Counted from the stretch's first letter, positions 23,668-31,147 are shown. The stretch is 58,409 nucleotides of DNA from Actinomadura sp. KC345 (GCF_004348515.1 NZ_SMKH01000010.1:1-58409), one strand, 5' to 3'. A program made the numbers and translations. The notes: generated by a model from the letters alone, not told the origin.

Positions 23668-23957
23668 TGAGCAACCAGAACCCAACGGCATGGCGGCTTC
23701 GCTGCCGGGCCTGCAACGTCACCGGCGGCGGGCTCCACTGGGTGAACCTGCTCGCGCGGCGGGGCGGCCCCTCGTGCTCGGCCTGCGGCTCAACCGAGGT
23801 GACCGCCCAAGACTCGGTGACCGGATCGGCCATCGCCTTCCCGCGTCCGCTCGCCCCGGTCGGCCAGTGGTGGCAGTGCTGCAACTGCGGCGGGACCGGC
23901 CTGGACTCCTACGGCGACACCTGCCCGCACTGCTCGGGCTTCGGCAACTGCCAGTGA
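23667..23957 (+). CDS. zinc-ribbon protein, DnaJ zinc-finger-like
   Basis: A 96-residue protein with two Cys-pair modules: RCRACNVTGGGLHWVN with PSCSACGS, and CCNCGGTGLDSYGDTC with PHCSGFGNC. The CxxCxGxG pattern copies the zinc modules of DnaJ without a J domain. It lies just upstream of the replication initiator, so a role in replication or protein-DNA contact is possible but unproven. Confidence 0.65.
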   Translation: MSNQNPTAWRLRCRACNVTGGGLHWVNLLARRGGPSCSACGSTEVTAQDSVTGSAIAFPRPLAPVGQWWQCCNCGGTGLDSYGDTCPHCSGFGNCQ

Positions 23958-24057
23958 TCGCAGCGCCCCCGGCGTGACCGCTCAACCGCCAAGTCACGCC
24001 GTCACGTCGGGGGCCATCCCCTTCACCCGCATGAATCGGTAAGGAGACCCCTTCATC

Positions 24058-25017
24058 GTGCCCCACCCGGCCATCACACCGACCGACGCCCGGCAGATGG
24101 CGAAGATCATCGACCGGCCGGACTTCGAGCGCTGGGCCGCTCGCGCTCGCTCTACCGGCGGATGCTCGCAACCGGTCTTCCTGACTGGCACCGTGAGCCA
24201 CGTCCACACCGGTACCGGCGAACTGCTTCACCACTACTCCACCGACCGTGAGCCGGACGGCGCTCTCCCGGTGGCCTGCAAGACGCGGCGGGCCTCCCGC
24301 TGCCCTGCCTGCGCCGAGATCTACCGCGCTGACACCTACCAGCTCATCCGTGCGGGCCTGGCCGGTGGAAAGGGCATCCCCGAGAGCGTCTCCGGCCACC
24401 CGGCCGCCTTCGTCACTCTCACCGCGCCCTCGTTCGGTCCCGTCCACGCGCGGCGGGAACGCAACGGCGGACGGGTCGAGCGCTGCCACCCTCGACGGAA
24501 CGCCAAGCCATGCCCGCATGGCGTGGTGGCCTCCTGCGGCGTCCGGCACTCCTCCGATGATCCCCGGCTCGGCGAACCACTGTGTCCCGACTGCTACGAC
24601 TACGCCGGGTCGGTGCTGTTCAACGCCCTCGCGCCGGAGTTGTGGCGGCGCTTCACGCTGGCGCTGCGCCGCTACCTGGCCAAGTCGGCCGGGCTCACAC
24701 AGAAAGAGTTCCGCGAGACCTTGGCGGTCTCCTTCGCCAAGGTCGCCGAATACCAACGGCGGGGCGTCGTCCACTTCCACGCGGTCATCCGCTTCGACGG
24801 CCCCGACGGCCCGACCAGCACCCCGCCCGACTGGGCGAACGTCCGCCTCCTGGAGGACGCCGTCCGGCACGCCGCTGGCGCCGTGTCCGTCACCACTCCA
24901 GCGGCGCCGGGCGTTCCGTCCCGGTCGCTCTCCTGGGGCACGCAAGTCGACGTCCGGACCATCACCTCCGCAGGCACGCTCACCCAGCAGGCCGTTGCGG
25001 GCTACATCGCGAAATAA
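24058..25017 (+). pseudogene. replication initiator (RepSA-type), N-terminal part, interrupted
   Basis: Encodes 319 residues of the AICE replication initiator: RSTGGCSQPVFLTGTVSHVH, ACKTRRASRCPACAEIYRAD, AAFVTLTAPSFGPVH, RRGVVHFHAVIRFDG (the H-x-H metal-binding motif of rolling-circle initiators) and QAVAGYIAK, then a stop. The missing end (KYATKAAECVGTL onward) lies at 29003-29446, displaced by a 4.0-kb serine-recombinase element. Rejoined at GAA the frame reads through and gives about 465 residues, the normal RepSA size. GTG start after AAGGAG. As it stands the catalytic Tyr region may be intact but the protein is truncated. Confidence 0.88.
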
Positions 25018-25037
25018 ACGAATAGTCTCTTACCGCA
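25011..25037. repeat. attL of the nested serine-recombinase element
   Basis: Junction of repSA with the nested element. The shared core GAA (25011-25013) is followed by the element arm TAGTCTCTTACCGCA (25023-25037), an exact inverted copy of the arm at the right end (28985-28999). Confidence 0.8.
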
Positions 25038-25179
25038 GTATGGCCACGAGCGCTGACCTGGGAGTATGTCGCAAGATCGCAGCGGAGTGGCCGCAGAGTG
25101 CTAGGGACTTCTGATGATCAAGCTCGGTCCCAGCGGCGAGGTGGGGCCACAGCGGTCACTGTCGGTGATCGTTCGGCGG

Positions 25180-25247
25180 TTGTGCATGTGCAGGGCCTCG
25201 CGCGCGTCTGCACGCGTAGGGCCGCACTTCGCGTTGCACGTGCACAA
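25180..25247. repeat. 13-bp inverted repeat
   Basis: TTGTGCATGTGCA (25180-25192) and TGCACGTGCACAA (25235-25247) match at 12 of 13 positions. They lie in the otherwise gene-free left end of the nested element (25018-25280), downstream of the ATPase gene. It may be a terminator or binding site. Confidence 0.5.
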
Positions 25248-25280
25248 GCACGAGTCACGCAGCGTGGCATGCGGGTGTGG

Positions 25281-25649
25281 TCAGGGGCGCAGTTCGGCGT
25301 ACACGACCTTGCCGCGTTCGTTCAGCGGTCGGACGCCCCAGCGCTCGACCAGGAATGAGAGCAGGATCAGTCCGCGTCCGCATTCGTCGGTCTCGGCTGG
25401 TGTCTGTGTCCGGGGCATTCCGTCGGCCTGGTCCCACACCTCGATGAACCGTTTCCCGTTCATCTGGTAGGCGCGGACCACGATGTGATCGTCGGGCGCG
25501 GAGTGGCGGACGGCGTTGGTGACCAGTTCGCTGACGACCACGCGCGGGATGTAGTCGTTGATCCCCCATACAGAGGCGACCAGCGATACCGCGTCGCGTG
25601 CCGTCTTGATGCTCTCTGGCACTGGCTTGAGAACGATCGTGTCCGTCAT
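25281..25649 (-). CDS. ATP-binding protein, RsbW/SpoIIAB-like anti-sigma factor (AbaA-like)
   Basis: A 122-residue HATPase_c protein: PESIKTARDAVSLVASVWGI, the N-box SELVTNAVRHSAPDD, VWDQADGMPR (D-x-G-x-x), and GRGLILLSFLVERWGV (G2 box). It is the typical actinomycete regulatory ATPase that accompanies WhiJ/BldB-like genes. I start at ATG of MTDTIVLKPVPES; the longer upstream frame lacks a ribosome site. Divergent from the XRE gene, sharing a ~150-base promoter gap. Confidence 0.78.
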   Translation of the reverse strand: MTDTIVLKPVPESIKTARDAVSLVASVWGINDYIPRVVVSELVTNAVRHSAPDDHIVVRAYQMNGKRFIEVWDQADGMPRTQTPAETDECGRGLILLSFLVERWGVRPLNERGKVVYAELRP

Positions 25650-25797
25650 GTCCGCTTCACCCGGCCTGCCTGCCGATTTGCTGGGTCTTTGCTGTTCCAA
25701 GGGTGAAGGCGAAGGGTTAGGCTGGTGGTCGCATAGCACGGTCAGGCTCACAAGTACAGACCAGCCGTTCAGAATTACAGGCGATTACGGAACGATC

Positions 25798-26586
25798 ATG
25801 GCATCTCGTGTGACAGCTAAGGCGTTCGTTGGTAAAGAGATTCGCCGTGCTCGTGAGGCTCAGCGGCTGAGCCGTGCCGCATTGGCTGAAACCGTGCTTG
25901 TGAGTGATTCGCTTGTTGCCGCGTGGGAGAGTGGACGTCAGGCAGTAAAGCCGGAGTACATCGAAAAACTCATCGGGGTTCTCACCTTTGAGCCTGACAT
26001 CATCGTGCGGATCGTGAATGAGTTGGTGAACGGTGAAGTGCTGCCGGAGTGGGAAGGCAAGTGGCTCGCAGCAGAAAAGGACGCATCGTCGCTATGGTCC
26101 TTCGAAACTACACTGGTTAACGACTTGCTCCAGTGCCCCGAGTACGCACAGTCAGTGCTCTCATCCGACGACTCGTTAAAAGAACGATTGGAACGACAAC
26201 GGCGAATCCTAGCGGAAGATGCGGGGCCCACGCTCGTCGCGGTGATGGATGAAAGTGTTCTTCGACGGAACGTCGGAGGGGCCGAGGCAATGTCGCGTCA
26301 ACTGGATTTCCTCGCCGAGTGCGCCGAGAGGGACAACGTCCTTCTGCATATAGTCCCCATTGAGGCCGAGATATGCGCCAAGTTTTCTACGCCTTTTCTG
26401 ATAGCTACACTGAGCAGTGGGCGAGATGTTGCCTACACGGACGGAGCTATCTCCGGAGAGATCATAGAGCGACCAGAAGAGATTGCGAAACTGCGAAGAA
26501 TGTTCGATCAATTTAGGGCCGACGCGCTCAGGAGAAGCGAGTCGCTGGAACTTATACGGAGGACTGGAGAGCAATGGAAGATGTAA
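25798..26586 (+). CDS. XRE-family regulator with DUF5753 (WhiJ-like)
   Basis: A 262-residue protein. Residues 9-70 form an XRE helix-turn-helix (GKEIRRAREAQRLSRAALAE then VSDSLVAAWESGRQ); the rest is DUF5753 (WSFETTLVNDLLQCPEYAQS, RRILAEDAGPTLVAVMDES, LLHIVPIEAE). WhiJ-like proteins pair with a DUF397 protein and affect development and antibiotic timing in Streptomyces. Base composition is clearly lower in GC than the AICE around it, indicating separate ancestry. It overlaps the DUF397 gene by 13 bases. It may instead control the nested element. Confidence 0.82.
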   Translation: MASRVTAKAFVGKEIRRAREAQRLSRAALAETVLVSDSLVAAWESGRQAVKPEYIEKLIGVLTFEPDIIVRIVNELVNGEVLPEWEGKWLAAEKDASSLWSFETTLVNDLLQCPEYAQSVLSSDDSLKERLERQRRILAEDAGPTLVAVMDESVLRRNVGGAEAMSRQLDFLAECAERDNVLLHIVPIEAEICAKFSTPFLIATLSSGRDVAYTDGAISGEIIERPEEIAKLRRMFDQFRADALRRSESLELIRRTGEQWKM

Positions 26587-26768
26587 AGTGGCGGAAGGCG
26601 TCACGCACTACGGCGAACGGTGAAAATTGCGTCGAGCTTGCACGCCTGCCAAGTTTCGTCGCATGCCGCGACTCTAAAGCACCTGATGGCCCGAAGCACA
26701 GGTTTAGCTTCGTGGAGATGGCAACACTTTTTAAGGCAATCAAGAACGGTGATTACGACCTGAGTTAG
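26574..26768 (+). CDS. DUF397 (BldB-like) small protein
   Basis: A 64-residue DUF397 protein: WRKASRTTANGENCVELARL, VACRDSKAPDGPKHRFS. The W-x-K-S/A-S and N-C-V-E motifs are diagnostic. Partner of the upstream XRE/DUF5753 protein, with which it overlaps by 13 bases and probably forms a regulator-antagonist pair. Lower GC like its neighbour. Confidence 0.82.
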   Translation: MEDVKWRKASRTTANGENCVELARLPSFVACRDSKAPDGPKHRFSFVEMATLFKAIKNGDYDLS

Positions 26769-27206
26769 GTCACGGAGAAGACAGATCCGGTTGGGTGATT
26801 ACCCGCACGGCTGATGACAAGTCCGCACGGGGCGCTCCTTCGCGACGCGTGCCCCTGAGAGCGCCTGAGAGCGCCGGGGGCGTGACGATCCCTGGAGAAG
26901 GGCGGGGGACGCTTTCCGGGCGTCTCAGAGTGGTTGTGAGGCGCATGGAGCGTTGTGGGCTTCACGTGCGTCTACCCGTACGCGAGCATGGGTGTGCTCG
27001 CATGGCGAGCAGGACGGACCGAAAGTGACGCTGTGTGATTGTCCACGGAGTTGTCTCGTCCACGTCTCACGCGCGTCTGCACGTATGGGCGCCGTGGACA
27101 TCCATGAGACATACCTGAGACGAGCGCACAGTGTGAGCGTCGAAGGGAGGTGTGATGCGTCCCCGTACCGTCACCGGCACGTGACGGCGACCGTAGAGGG
27201 GAGGTG
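26769..27206. other. gene-free stretch of the nested element
   Basis: 438 bases with no convincing gene. It contains several GC-rich short repeats (GAGAGCGCCTGAGAGCGCC near 26857; ACGCGCGTCTGCACG near 27067, whose CGCGCGTCTGCACG also occurs near 25201) and symmetric CACGTGAC-type motifs at about 27170-27190 before a strong GGGAGG ribosome site. It is probably the promoter region for the tiny ORF pair. Confidence 0.4.
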
Positions 27207-27257
27207 ATGCACAAACGTCTCGCAAGAAATGCAGGAGCCGTAAAAGAGAGAGGGTGA
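27207..27257 (+). CDS. 16-residue leader peptide
   Basis: MHKRLARNAGAVKERG, starting at an ATG directly behind a strong GGGAGGTG site. Its TGA overlaps the GTG start of the next small ORF (GTGA), so it looks like a translational coupler. Very short, strongly basic. Confidence 0.4.
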   Translation: MHKRLARNAGAVKERG

Positions 27258-27373
27258 GAGTACCCACGCCGGAAGAGTGGGCTGAAGAACAACTCAGGCA
27301 CGCGCCGCAGCGTTCGGAAAAGTGGGCGCGGTCGGTGGCGCGAATCTACGGACTGAACCTCAGTGATGACTAG
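27254..27373 (+). CDS. 39-residue small protein, possible directionality factor
   Basis: VRVPTPEEWAEEQLRHAPQR then SEKWARSVARIYGLNLSDD: an amphipathic helical mini-protein with a WAEEQL...WARSVARIYGL pattern I recognise loosely from small actinobacterial proteins. It is coupled to the leader peptide and ends eight bases before a strong bidirectional terminator shared with the serine recombinase gene. Its place in the element makes it a candidate recombination directionality factor, but that is a guess. Confidence 0.5.
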   Translation: MRVPTPEEWAEEQLRHAPQRSEKWARSVARIYGLNLSDD

Positions 27374-27380
27374 ACACACA

Positions 27381-27418
27381 AAAGCGGCGACCCCCGCGTT
27401 TGCGGGAGTCGCCGCTTT
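27381..27418. terminator. bidirectional terminator
   Basis: Stem AAAGCGGCGACCCCCGC / GCGGGAGTCGCCGCTTT with a GTTT loop, flanked by A-rich and T-rich tails. It separates the convergent small ORF and serine recombinase genes. Confidence 0.85.
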
Positions 27419-27443
27419 GCTGTCCGGGCCTGTCCGGGGACGT

Positions 27444-28973
27444 CTATTCGTCGTCCTCGTTCCAGATAGGAGTGATCTGGTCGGGGGCGAACTTTGCGCC
27501 TTGGTGTGGCGCGGGGTGGATGATGACGGCGGTGATGCTTTTCGCGATTGCCGCATGTTTCTGTTCAAGCGTGAAGTTCGGCCGGTTCCATTCTGCCCGC
27601 AGGTCGGGGATTTCTGTCGCCCGGGTCTGGCGTTTGGCTTCATGCCTGCGCTTTTCTGCCTTGAGTTGGCGTTCGTCGGTCTCCAGGTCCTCGATCAGGG
27701 CGAAATATCGGCTTCCCGATATCCGCTTCGCTTTGTAGGCGTCGGTGGATTCCTGGATCTGCTGAGTCACGTCGCGTAGTTCGTCCTCCCTGTCCCAGGG
27801 CGGGAGTTCTTTGCGCCGCTGTAGCCTGATTCGCGATTGTTCCTGGAGAACGAGTTCGGTGACGTATGCGTCGATCGGCGCTGCGAGTCGGGTGACGCCT
27901 GCGCATCCTCCCCATCCTTTGGCCGGACACCGGTAGGCGACCACCGGATCACCGGTCTTCTTGTGGTAGTACTGCACACCGCCGTACATGCGCGCGTTGC
28001 ACTTTCCGCACCGTATGAATGGCGACAGGAGATACTTCATCACATGCCCGCGTCCCCGGTTCTTACGGGCTGGTTTGGACGGGCGGATTGCTTCCACCAA
28101 GGCGAGATGCTCGTCCTCGGTGATGATGGGCTCCCAGACGCCTTCAACCGGGTTGCCGTCGGCGTCGGTGAGGATTTCGTCCTGGTAGGTCTTCCAGCCG
28201 CACAAGCGCGGGTTGGTGAAGATCTGCACAATCGTCATCGCTCGCCATTGGCCGCGCCCGGTCACTGTAGGGATGCCGCGTTCGTTCCATTCGATCGCGA
28301 TTGTTGCCGGGCGGACGCCTGCCAGGAGGCGGGGGATTTCTCGGCGGATGTGTTTCGCTTCTCGCTTGTTGGCGCCGGTGCGGTCTTTGCGCCATCCGAA
28401 CGGGCGGTTTGCGCCGCCGTGGTTGCGTCCTTTCATCGCTGCGCGCCGGTTTCCGCCCTGCATGCGGCGTGCGATGTTCCGGGATTCCTGGTTGCGCTGG
28501 TTGACGTCGTGGCGTGCGGCGGAAATTCCGGTGTCCGTGGTGAGATCGATGTTGCCCGTCATTCCGACGACGTGAACGCCGTAGTACTCGACCAGGTCGA
28601 TCAAGTCTTCCAGGTCGCGGGGATCGCGCATGCCGCGATCGATGTTCGGCAGGCACAGCGAATTGTAGGTGCCTTTTCTCAGTTCGGTCATCATGGCGTC
28701 CCAGTCAGGACGCACCACGCGGTAACCGTAGGTGCCATCGGGCAGCATTACCTGGACACGCCGGAATGCCGAGACGTTGTTTTCCGGAAACTCGCGTCCG
28801 ATGCGGCCACCGATGCCCGTGACGTACTCTCGCATGTCGGAAAGCTGCGCGGTGACCTGCTCCGCGTCGCCGGTCACGTCGAAGGACTCGCGCCCGTACA
28901 GGGCCCAAACTAGCTGGTCAGGGGCGGTTTCGAGGAGTGTCCGCCCACCTGTGCGCCGGGGGGTTCTGTTCAT
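27444..28973 (-). CDS. large serine recombinase (integrase of the nested element)
   Basis: A 509-residue serine integrase. The resolvase-like domain starts VWALYGRESFD with catalytic Ser30. It continues through LRKGTYNSLCLPNIDRGMRD and DLIDLVEYYGVHVVGMTG, then the recombinase domain (RPFGWRKDRTGANKREAKHI, IAIEWNERGIPT), a zinc ribbon (IRCGKCNARMYGG with YRCPAKGWGGCAG) and a coiled-coil region (DVTQQIQESTDAYKAKRI). The ATG lies 12 bases from the attR arm, as usual for such integrases. It should catalyse integration at the repSA site and, with a directionality factor, excision. Confidence 0.9.
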   Translation of the reverse strand: MNRTPRRTGGRTLLETAPDQLVWALYGRESFDVTGDAEQVTAQLSDMREYVTGIGGRIGREFPENNVSAFRRVQVMLPDGTYGYRVVRPDWDAMMTELRKGTYNSLCLPNIDRGMRDPRDLEDLIDLVEYYGVHVVGMTGNIDLTTDTGISAARHDVNQRNQESRNIARRMQGGNRRAAMKGRNHGGANRPFGWRKDRTGANKREAKHIRREIPRLLAGVRPATIAIEWNERGIPTVTGRGQWRAMTIVQIFTNPRLCGWKTYQDEILTDADGNPVEGVWEPIITEDEHLALVEAIRPSKPARKNRGRGHVMKYLLSPFIRCGKCNARMYGGVQYYHKKTGDPVVAYRCPAKGWGGCAGVTRLAAPIDAYVTELVLQEQSRIRLQRRKELPPWDREDELRDVTQQIQESTDAYKAKRISGSRYFALIEDLETDERQLKAEKRRHEAKRQTRATEIPDLRAEWNRPNFTLEQKHAAIAKSITAVIIHPAPHQGAKFAPDQITPIWNEDDE

Positions 28974-28984
28974 GCGGTTCAGTA

Positions 28985-29004
28985 TGCGGTAAGAGACTAG
29001 AGAA
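28985..29004. repeat. attR of the nested serine-recombinase element
   Basis: Arm TGCGGTAAGAGACTA (28985-28999), then GA and the GAA core (29002-29004), which continues directly into repSA codons for KYATK. It mirrors attL at 25011-25037. Confidence 0.8.
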
Positions 29005-29446
29005 GTACGCCACCAAGGCCGCCGAATGCGTCGGCACCCTCGACCGGCGGCTTCACCCCTCTGACGACCTGGCCCAGTTGCCGATCACCGCACACGCCCG
29101 GCGGCTGATGAACGCATGCCTGACCTTGGGTGCCCTGGACGAGTTCGCAGACCTCCGGCTCGCCCAATGGGCTCACATGCTCGGGTTCCGGGGCCACTTC
29201 TCGACCAAGTCACGCCGGTACTCCACCACCCTCGGCGCGCTGCGGGCCGCTCGTATCGCCTACGTCCGCGAGCAATTCCCCGGCTGGCAACCCCCCGACG
29301 ACCAAGACCCTCACCTGGTCCTCGCCATCGGCGAATGGCGCTTCCACAGCCAGGGCCTCACACGCGGAGAAGCACTCGTCACCGCCGCACTCACCGGAAG
29401 ACCCATACCGCCTCAGCCAGAAGCGACCGCTAGGAGCGCAGCTTGA
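29003..29446 (+). pseudogene. replication initiator (RepSA-type), C-terminal part
   Basis: Encodes KYATKAAECVGTLDRRL, ITAHARRLMNACLTLGALDE, RLAQWAHMLGFRGHFSTKSR and the family's tail (RRYSTTLGALRAARIAYVRE). It matches the end of RepSA proteins and joins in frame to the fragment ending at 25017 once the nested element is removed. In its present place it has no start codon of its own. The stop overlaps the xis TTG start, so before the insertion repSA, xis and int formed one operon. Confidence 0.88.
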
Positions 29447-29673
29447 CCAAGGCAACTCCCATCGACCTGAACGAGCGGCTGTTGACGATCGCTGAGGCGG
29501 CCGAGCGTCTGAACACCTCCCCGCGGTTCCCTCGTCGGCTCGTGGCCGAACGGCGCATCCGCTTCGTCAAGGTCGGGCGCTTCGTCCGCATCCCCGAATC
29601 CGCAATTCACGAGTTCATCGCGGCGGGTCTCGTCGAGCCGATGACCGCTTCTGACGTCTGGAGGGCTGCCTAA
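29443..29673 (+). CDS. xis: excisionase (helix-turn-helix, MerR/DNA-binding type)
   Basis: A 76-residue protein with the excisionase HTH: RLLTIAEAAERLNTSPRFPR, RLVAERRIRFVKVGRFVRIP, ESAIHEFIAAGLVEP. It helps the integrase excise the AICE. The TTG start follows AGGAG at good spacing and overlaps the repSA stop; its own stop overlaps the integrase ATG (TAATG). The repSA-xis-int order is the classic one. Confidence 0.82.
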   Translation: MTKATPIDLNERLLTIAEAAERLNTSPRFPRRLVAERRIRFVKVGRFVRIPESAIHEFIAAGLVEPMTASDVWRAA

Positions 29674-31016
29674 TGGCGAACAAGGGCGGACACCGCCGGT
29701 TCGGCAACATCCGCAAGCGGGAGTCTGGGCGGTACCAAGTCCGCTACCCCGGCCCAGACGGACGGATGCGCACTGCGTCCAAGACTTTCGCCTCCAAGAC
29801 TGAGGCCGAACGCGCTCTGACGCTGATTGAAGCGGAGATACTCAGCGGGACTTGGACCGACCCTGAGCGGGCAAAGGTCAAGCTCGGTCCGTACGCCGAA
29901 CTGTGGATCGAGCAGCGTCAGACGCTCCGGCCGCGCACGCGCGAACTCTACGCGTGGCTTCTCCGCAAGCACATCGCTCCGTATCTCGGCGGTGTGAGCC
30001 TGAGCAAGCTCAGTACGCCGATGATTCGGGAGTGGCTGACCGCGCTCGCCAGCGCCGGGGTCGGGGCCACGTCGCGCGCCAAGGCGTACCGGCTGCTGCG
30101 AGCCGTCCTCATGACGGCGGTCGTGGAAGACAAGCTTCTCTCCCGCAACCCGTGCCAGGTGCGCGGGGCCGGCACCGAACATGCGGACGAGCGGCCCACG
30201 CTGACCATCGCCCAAGTCTTCGAGCTGGCCGAACGGGTCGGCGCGCGGCCGGTCGGCAACTTCCGCAAGCTCGACTCCGGCGAATACCGGCTCCGCTACC
30301 GCGTCAAAGACGGGATCATGCGGCGCTTCCCTCAGACCTTCGCCAGTCGCGCGGAAGCGGAGCGGGCGCTGTGGAAGATGGCTGAGGACGGGCACGCCGA
30401 CGTGATCCGCGACGACCGGTTGCGCGCGTTCATCCTCCTCGCCACCTTCGCCAGCCTGCGCTGGGGCGAGATCACGGCGCTACGTCGCTGCGACATCGAC
30501 CTGACCACGCGAACTGTCCGGGTCCGTCACGCCTACGTCGAACGGGCCAACGGTCAGATGCTGCTCGGGCCGCCCAAGTCCAAGGCGGGGGCACGGACGG
30601 TCACCATCCCGGCCGCGATCGTCCCGCACCTGACGGCGCACATGAACAAGTACACGAAGGATGAGGCGGACGCTCTGGTCTTCACCGGGCTCAAGGGCGG
30701 ACCGCTTCGCCGTAGCGGTTTCAACAAGGTCACGAACTGGCGGCACGTGGTGAAGGCGCTCGGCGTTCCGAACCTGCACTTCCATGACCTCCGGCACACC
30801 GGTAACCAGCTCGCGGCCGACATGGGCGTCTCGACCAAGAACCTCATGGCGCGCATGGGCCACGATAACGAGCGGGCGGCGCTGCGCTACCAACACAGGT
30901 CGGCCAAGGGTGACCGCATCATCGCCGATGGTCTGGATGCCCTCGTCCGGGAGGAACACGACCGGGGCGACGAGGACGACGGCGGGGCGGCTGGAACGCT
31001 GGTCCCGGTGGCCTAA
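29673..31016 (+). CDS. int: AICE tyrosine integrase with duplicated AP2-like domain
   Basis: A 447-residue site-specific recombinase. Catalytic residues are visible: Arg263 in SLRWGEI, HDLRH at 371-375, GH at 396-397 and Tyr406 in RYQH. The N-terminal AP2-like arm-binding domain (residues 11-49, GNIRKRESGRYQVRYPGPDG) is followed by the core-binding domain. Unusually, a second AP2-like copy (193-235, GNFRKLDSGEYRLRYRVKDG) sits between the core-binding and catalytic domains. It would integrate the AICE into tRNA-Gly. The arm-type repeats overlap its stop codon. Confidence 0.9.
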   Translation: MANKGGHRRFGNIRKRESGRYQVRYPGPDGRMRTASKTFASKTEAERALTLIEAEILSGTWTDPERAKVKLGPYAELWIEQRQTLRPRTRELYAWLLRKHIAPYLGGVSLSKLSTPMIREWLTALASAGVGATSRAKAYRLLRAVLMTAVVEDKLLSRNPCQVRGAGTEHADERPTLTIAQVFELAERVGARPVGNFRKLDSGEYRLRYRVKDGIMRRFPQTFASRAEAERALWKMAEDGHADVIRDDRLRAFILLATFASLRWGEITALRRCDIDLTTRTVRVRHAYVERANGQMLLGPPKSKAGARTVTIPAAIVPHLTAHMNKYTKDEADALVFTGLKGGPLRRSGFNKVTNWRHVVKALGVPNLHFHDLRHTGNQLAADMGVSTKNLMARMGHDNERAALRYQHRSAKGDRIIADGLDALVREEHDRGDEDDGGAAGTLVPVA

Positions 31017-31036
31017 TGGCCCGCTAATGGCCCGTC
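31014..31036. repeat. integrase arm-type repeat pair, right
   Basis: Two copies of TAATGGCCCG, the first overlapping the int stop codon; identical to 13894-13916 at the other end of the element. Confidence 0.6.
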
Positions 31037-31059
31037 GCTGATGTCAACGAGAAACGATC

Positions 31060-31099
31060 AAGGCCCAGGTTCGGGGATCATGTCCCTGGCCTGGGCCTT
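31060..31099. terminator. bidirectional terminator between int and tRNA-Gly
   Basis: 10-bp stem AAGGCCCAGG / CCTGGGCCTT with a 20-base loop; it could end both int and the convergent tRNA transcript. Confidence 0.7.
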
Positions 31100-31103
31100 C
31101 GTA

Positions 31104-31147
31104 GTGAGCGGGTGACGGGAATCGAACCCGCGCTGTCAGCTTGGGAA
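31104..31147 (-). repeat. att repeat, right end (within tRNA-Gly)
   Basis: 44 bases identical to 13765-13808, covering the 3' half of the intact tRNA-Gly gene up to the anticodon arm. The crossover that integrated the element took place within this identity block. Confidence 0.88.

Larger units (their letters stand above)
25014..29004. mobile_element. nested serine-recombinase element inserted in repSA
   Basis: A 3.99-kb element interrupting repSA. Its ends are 15-bp perfect inverted arms next to a GAA core shared by both junctions. Joining the ends gives a palindromic attP (two 15-bp arms around 14 bases), and joining the flanks gives the uninterrupted repSA codons. It carries a large serine recombinase beside attR, an anti-sigma-like ATPase, an XRE/DUF5753 regulator with DUF397 partner, and a tiny coupled ORF pair. 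Several genes are less GC-rich than the surroundings, which fits recent transfer. Confidence 0.85.
13765..31147. mobile_element. AICE (pSAM2-type integrative conjugative element)
   Basis: A 17.3-kb element bounded by 44-bp direct repeats that are the 3' end of tRNA-Gly. At its right end are xis and int reading toward the intact tRNA. Inside are a KorSA-like GntR repressor, a TraSA-type FtsK translocase, a SpdB-like DUF2637 protein, a RepSA-type initiator (interrupted) and numerous short conserved ORFs, in the usual AICE order. Cargo at the left end is a CPBP protease and an HTH/metallopeptidase pair. A serine-recombinase element is nested within it. Confidence 0.88.

Noticed and set aside
26795..27643. 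Open frames in the GC-rich part of the nested element and antisense to the recombinase
   Set aside because: They have no recognisable motifs and run through a strong terminator or the serine recombinase gene.
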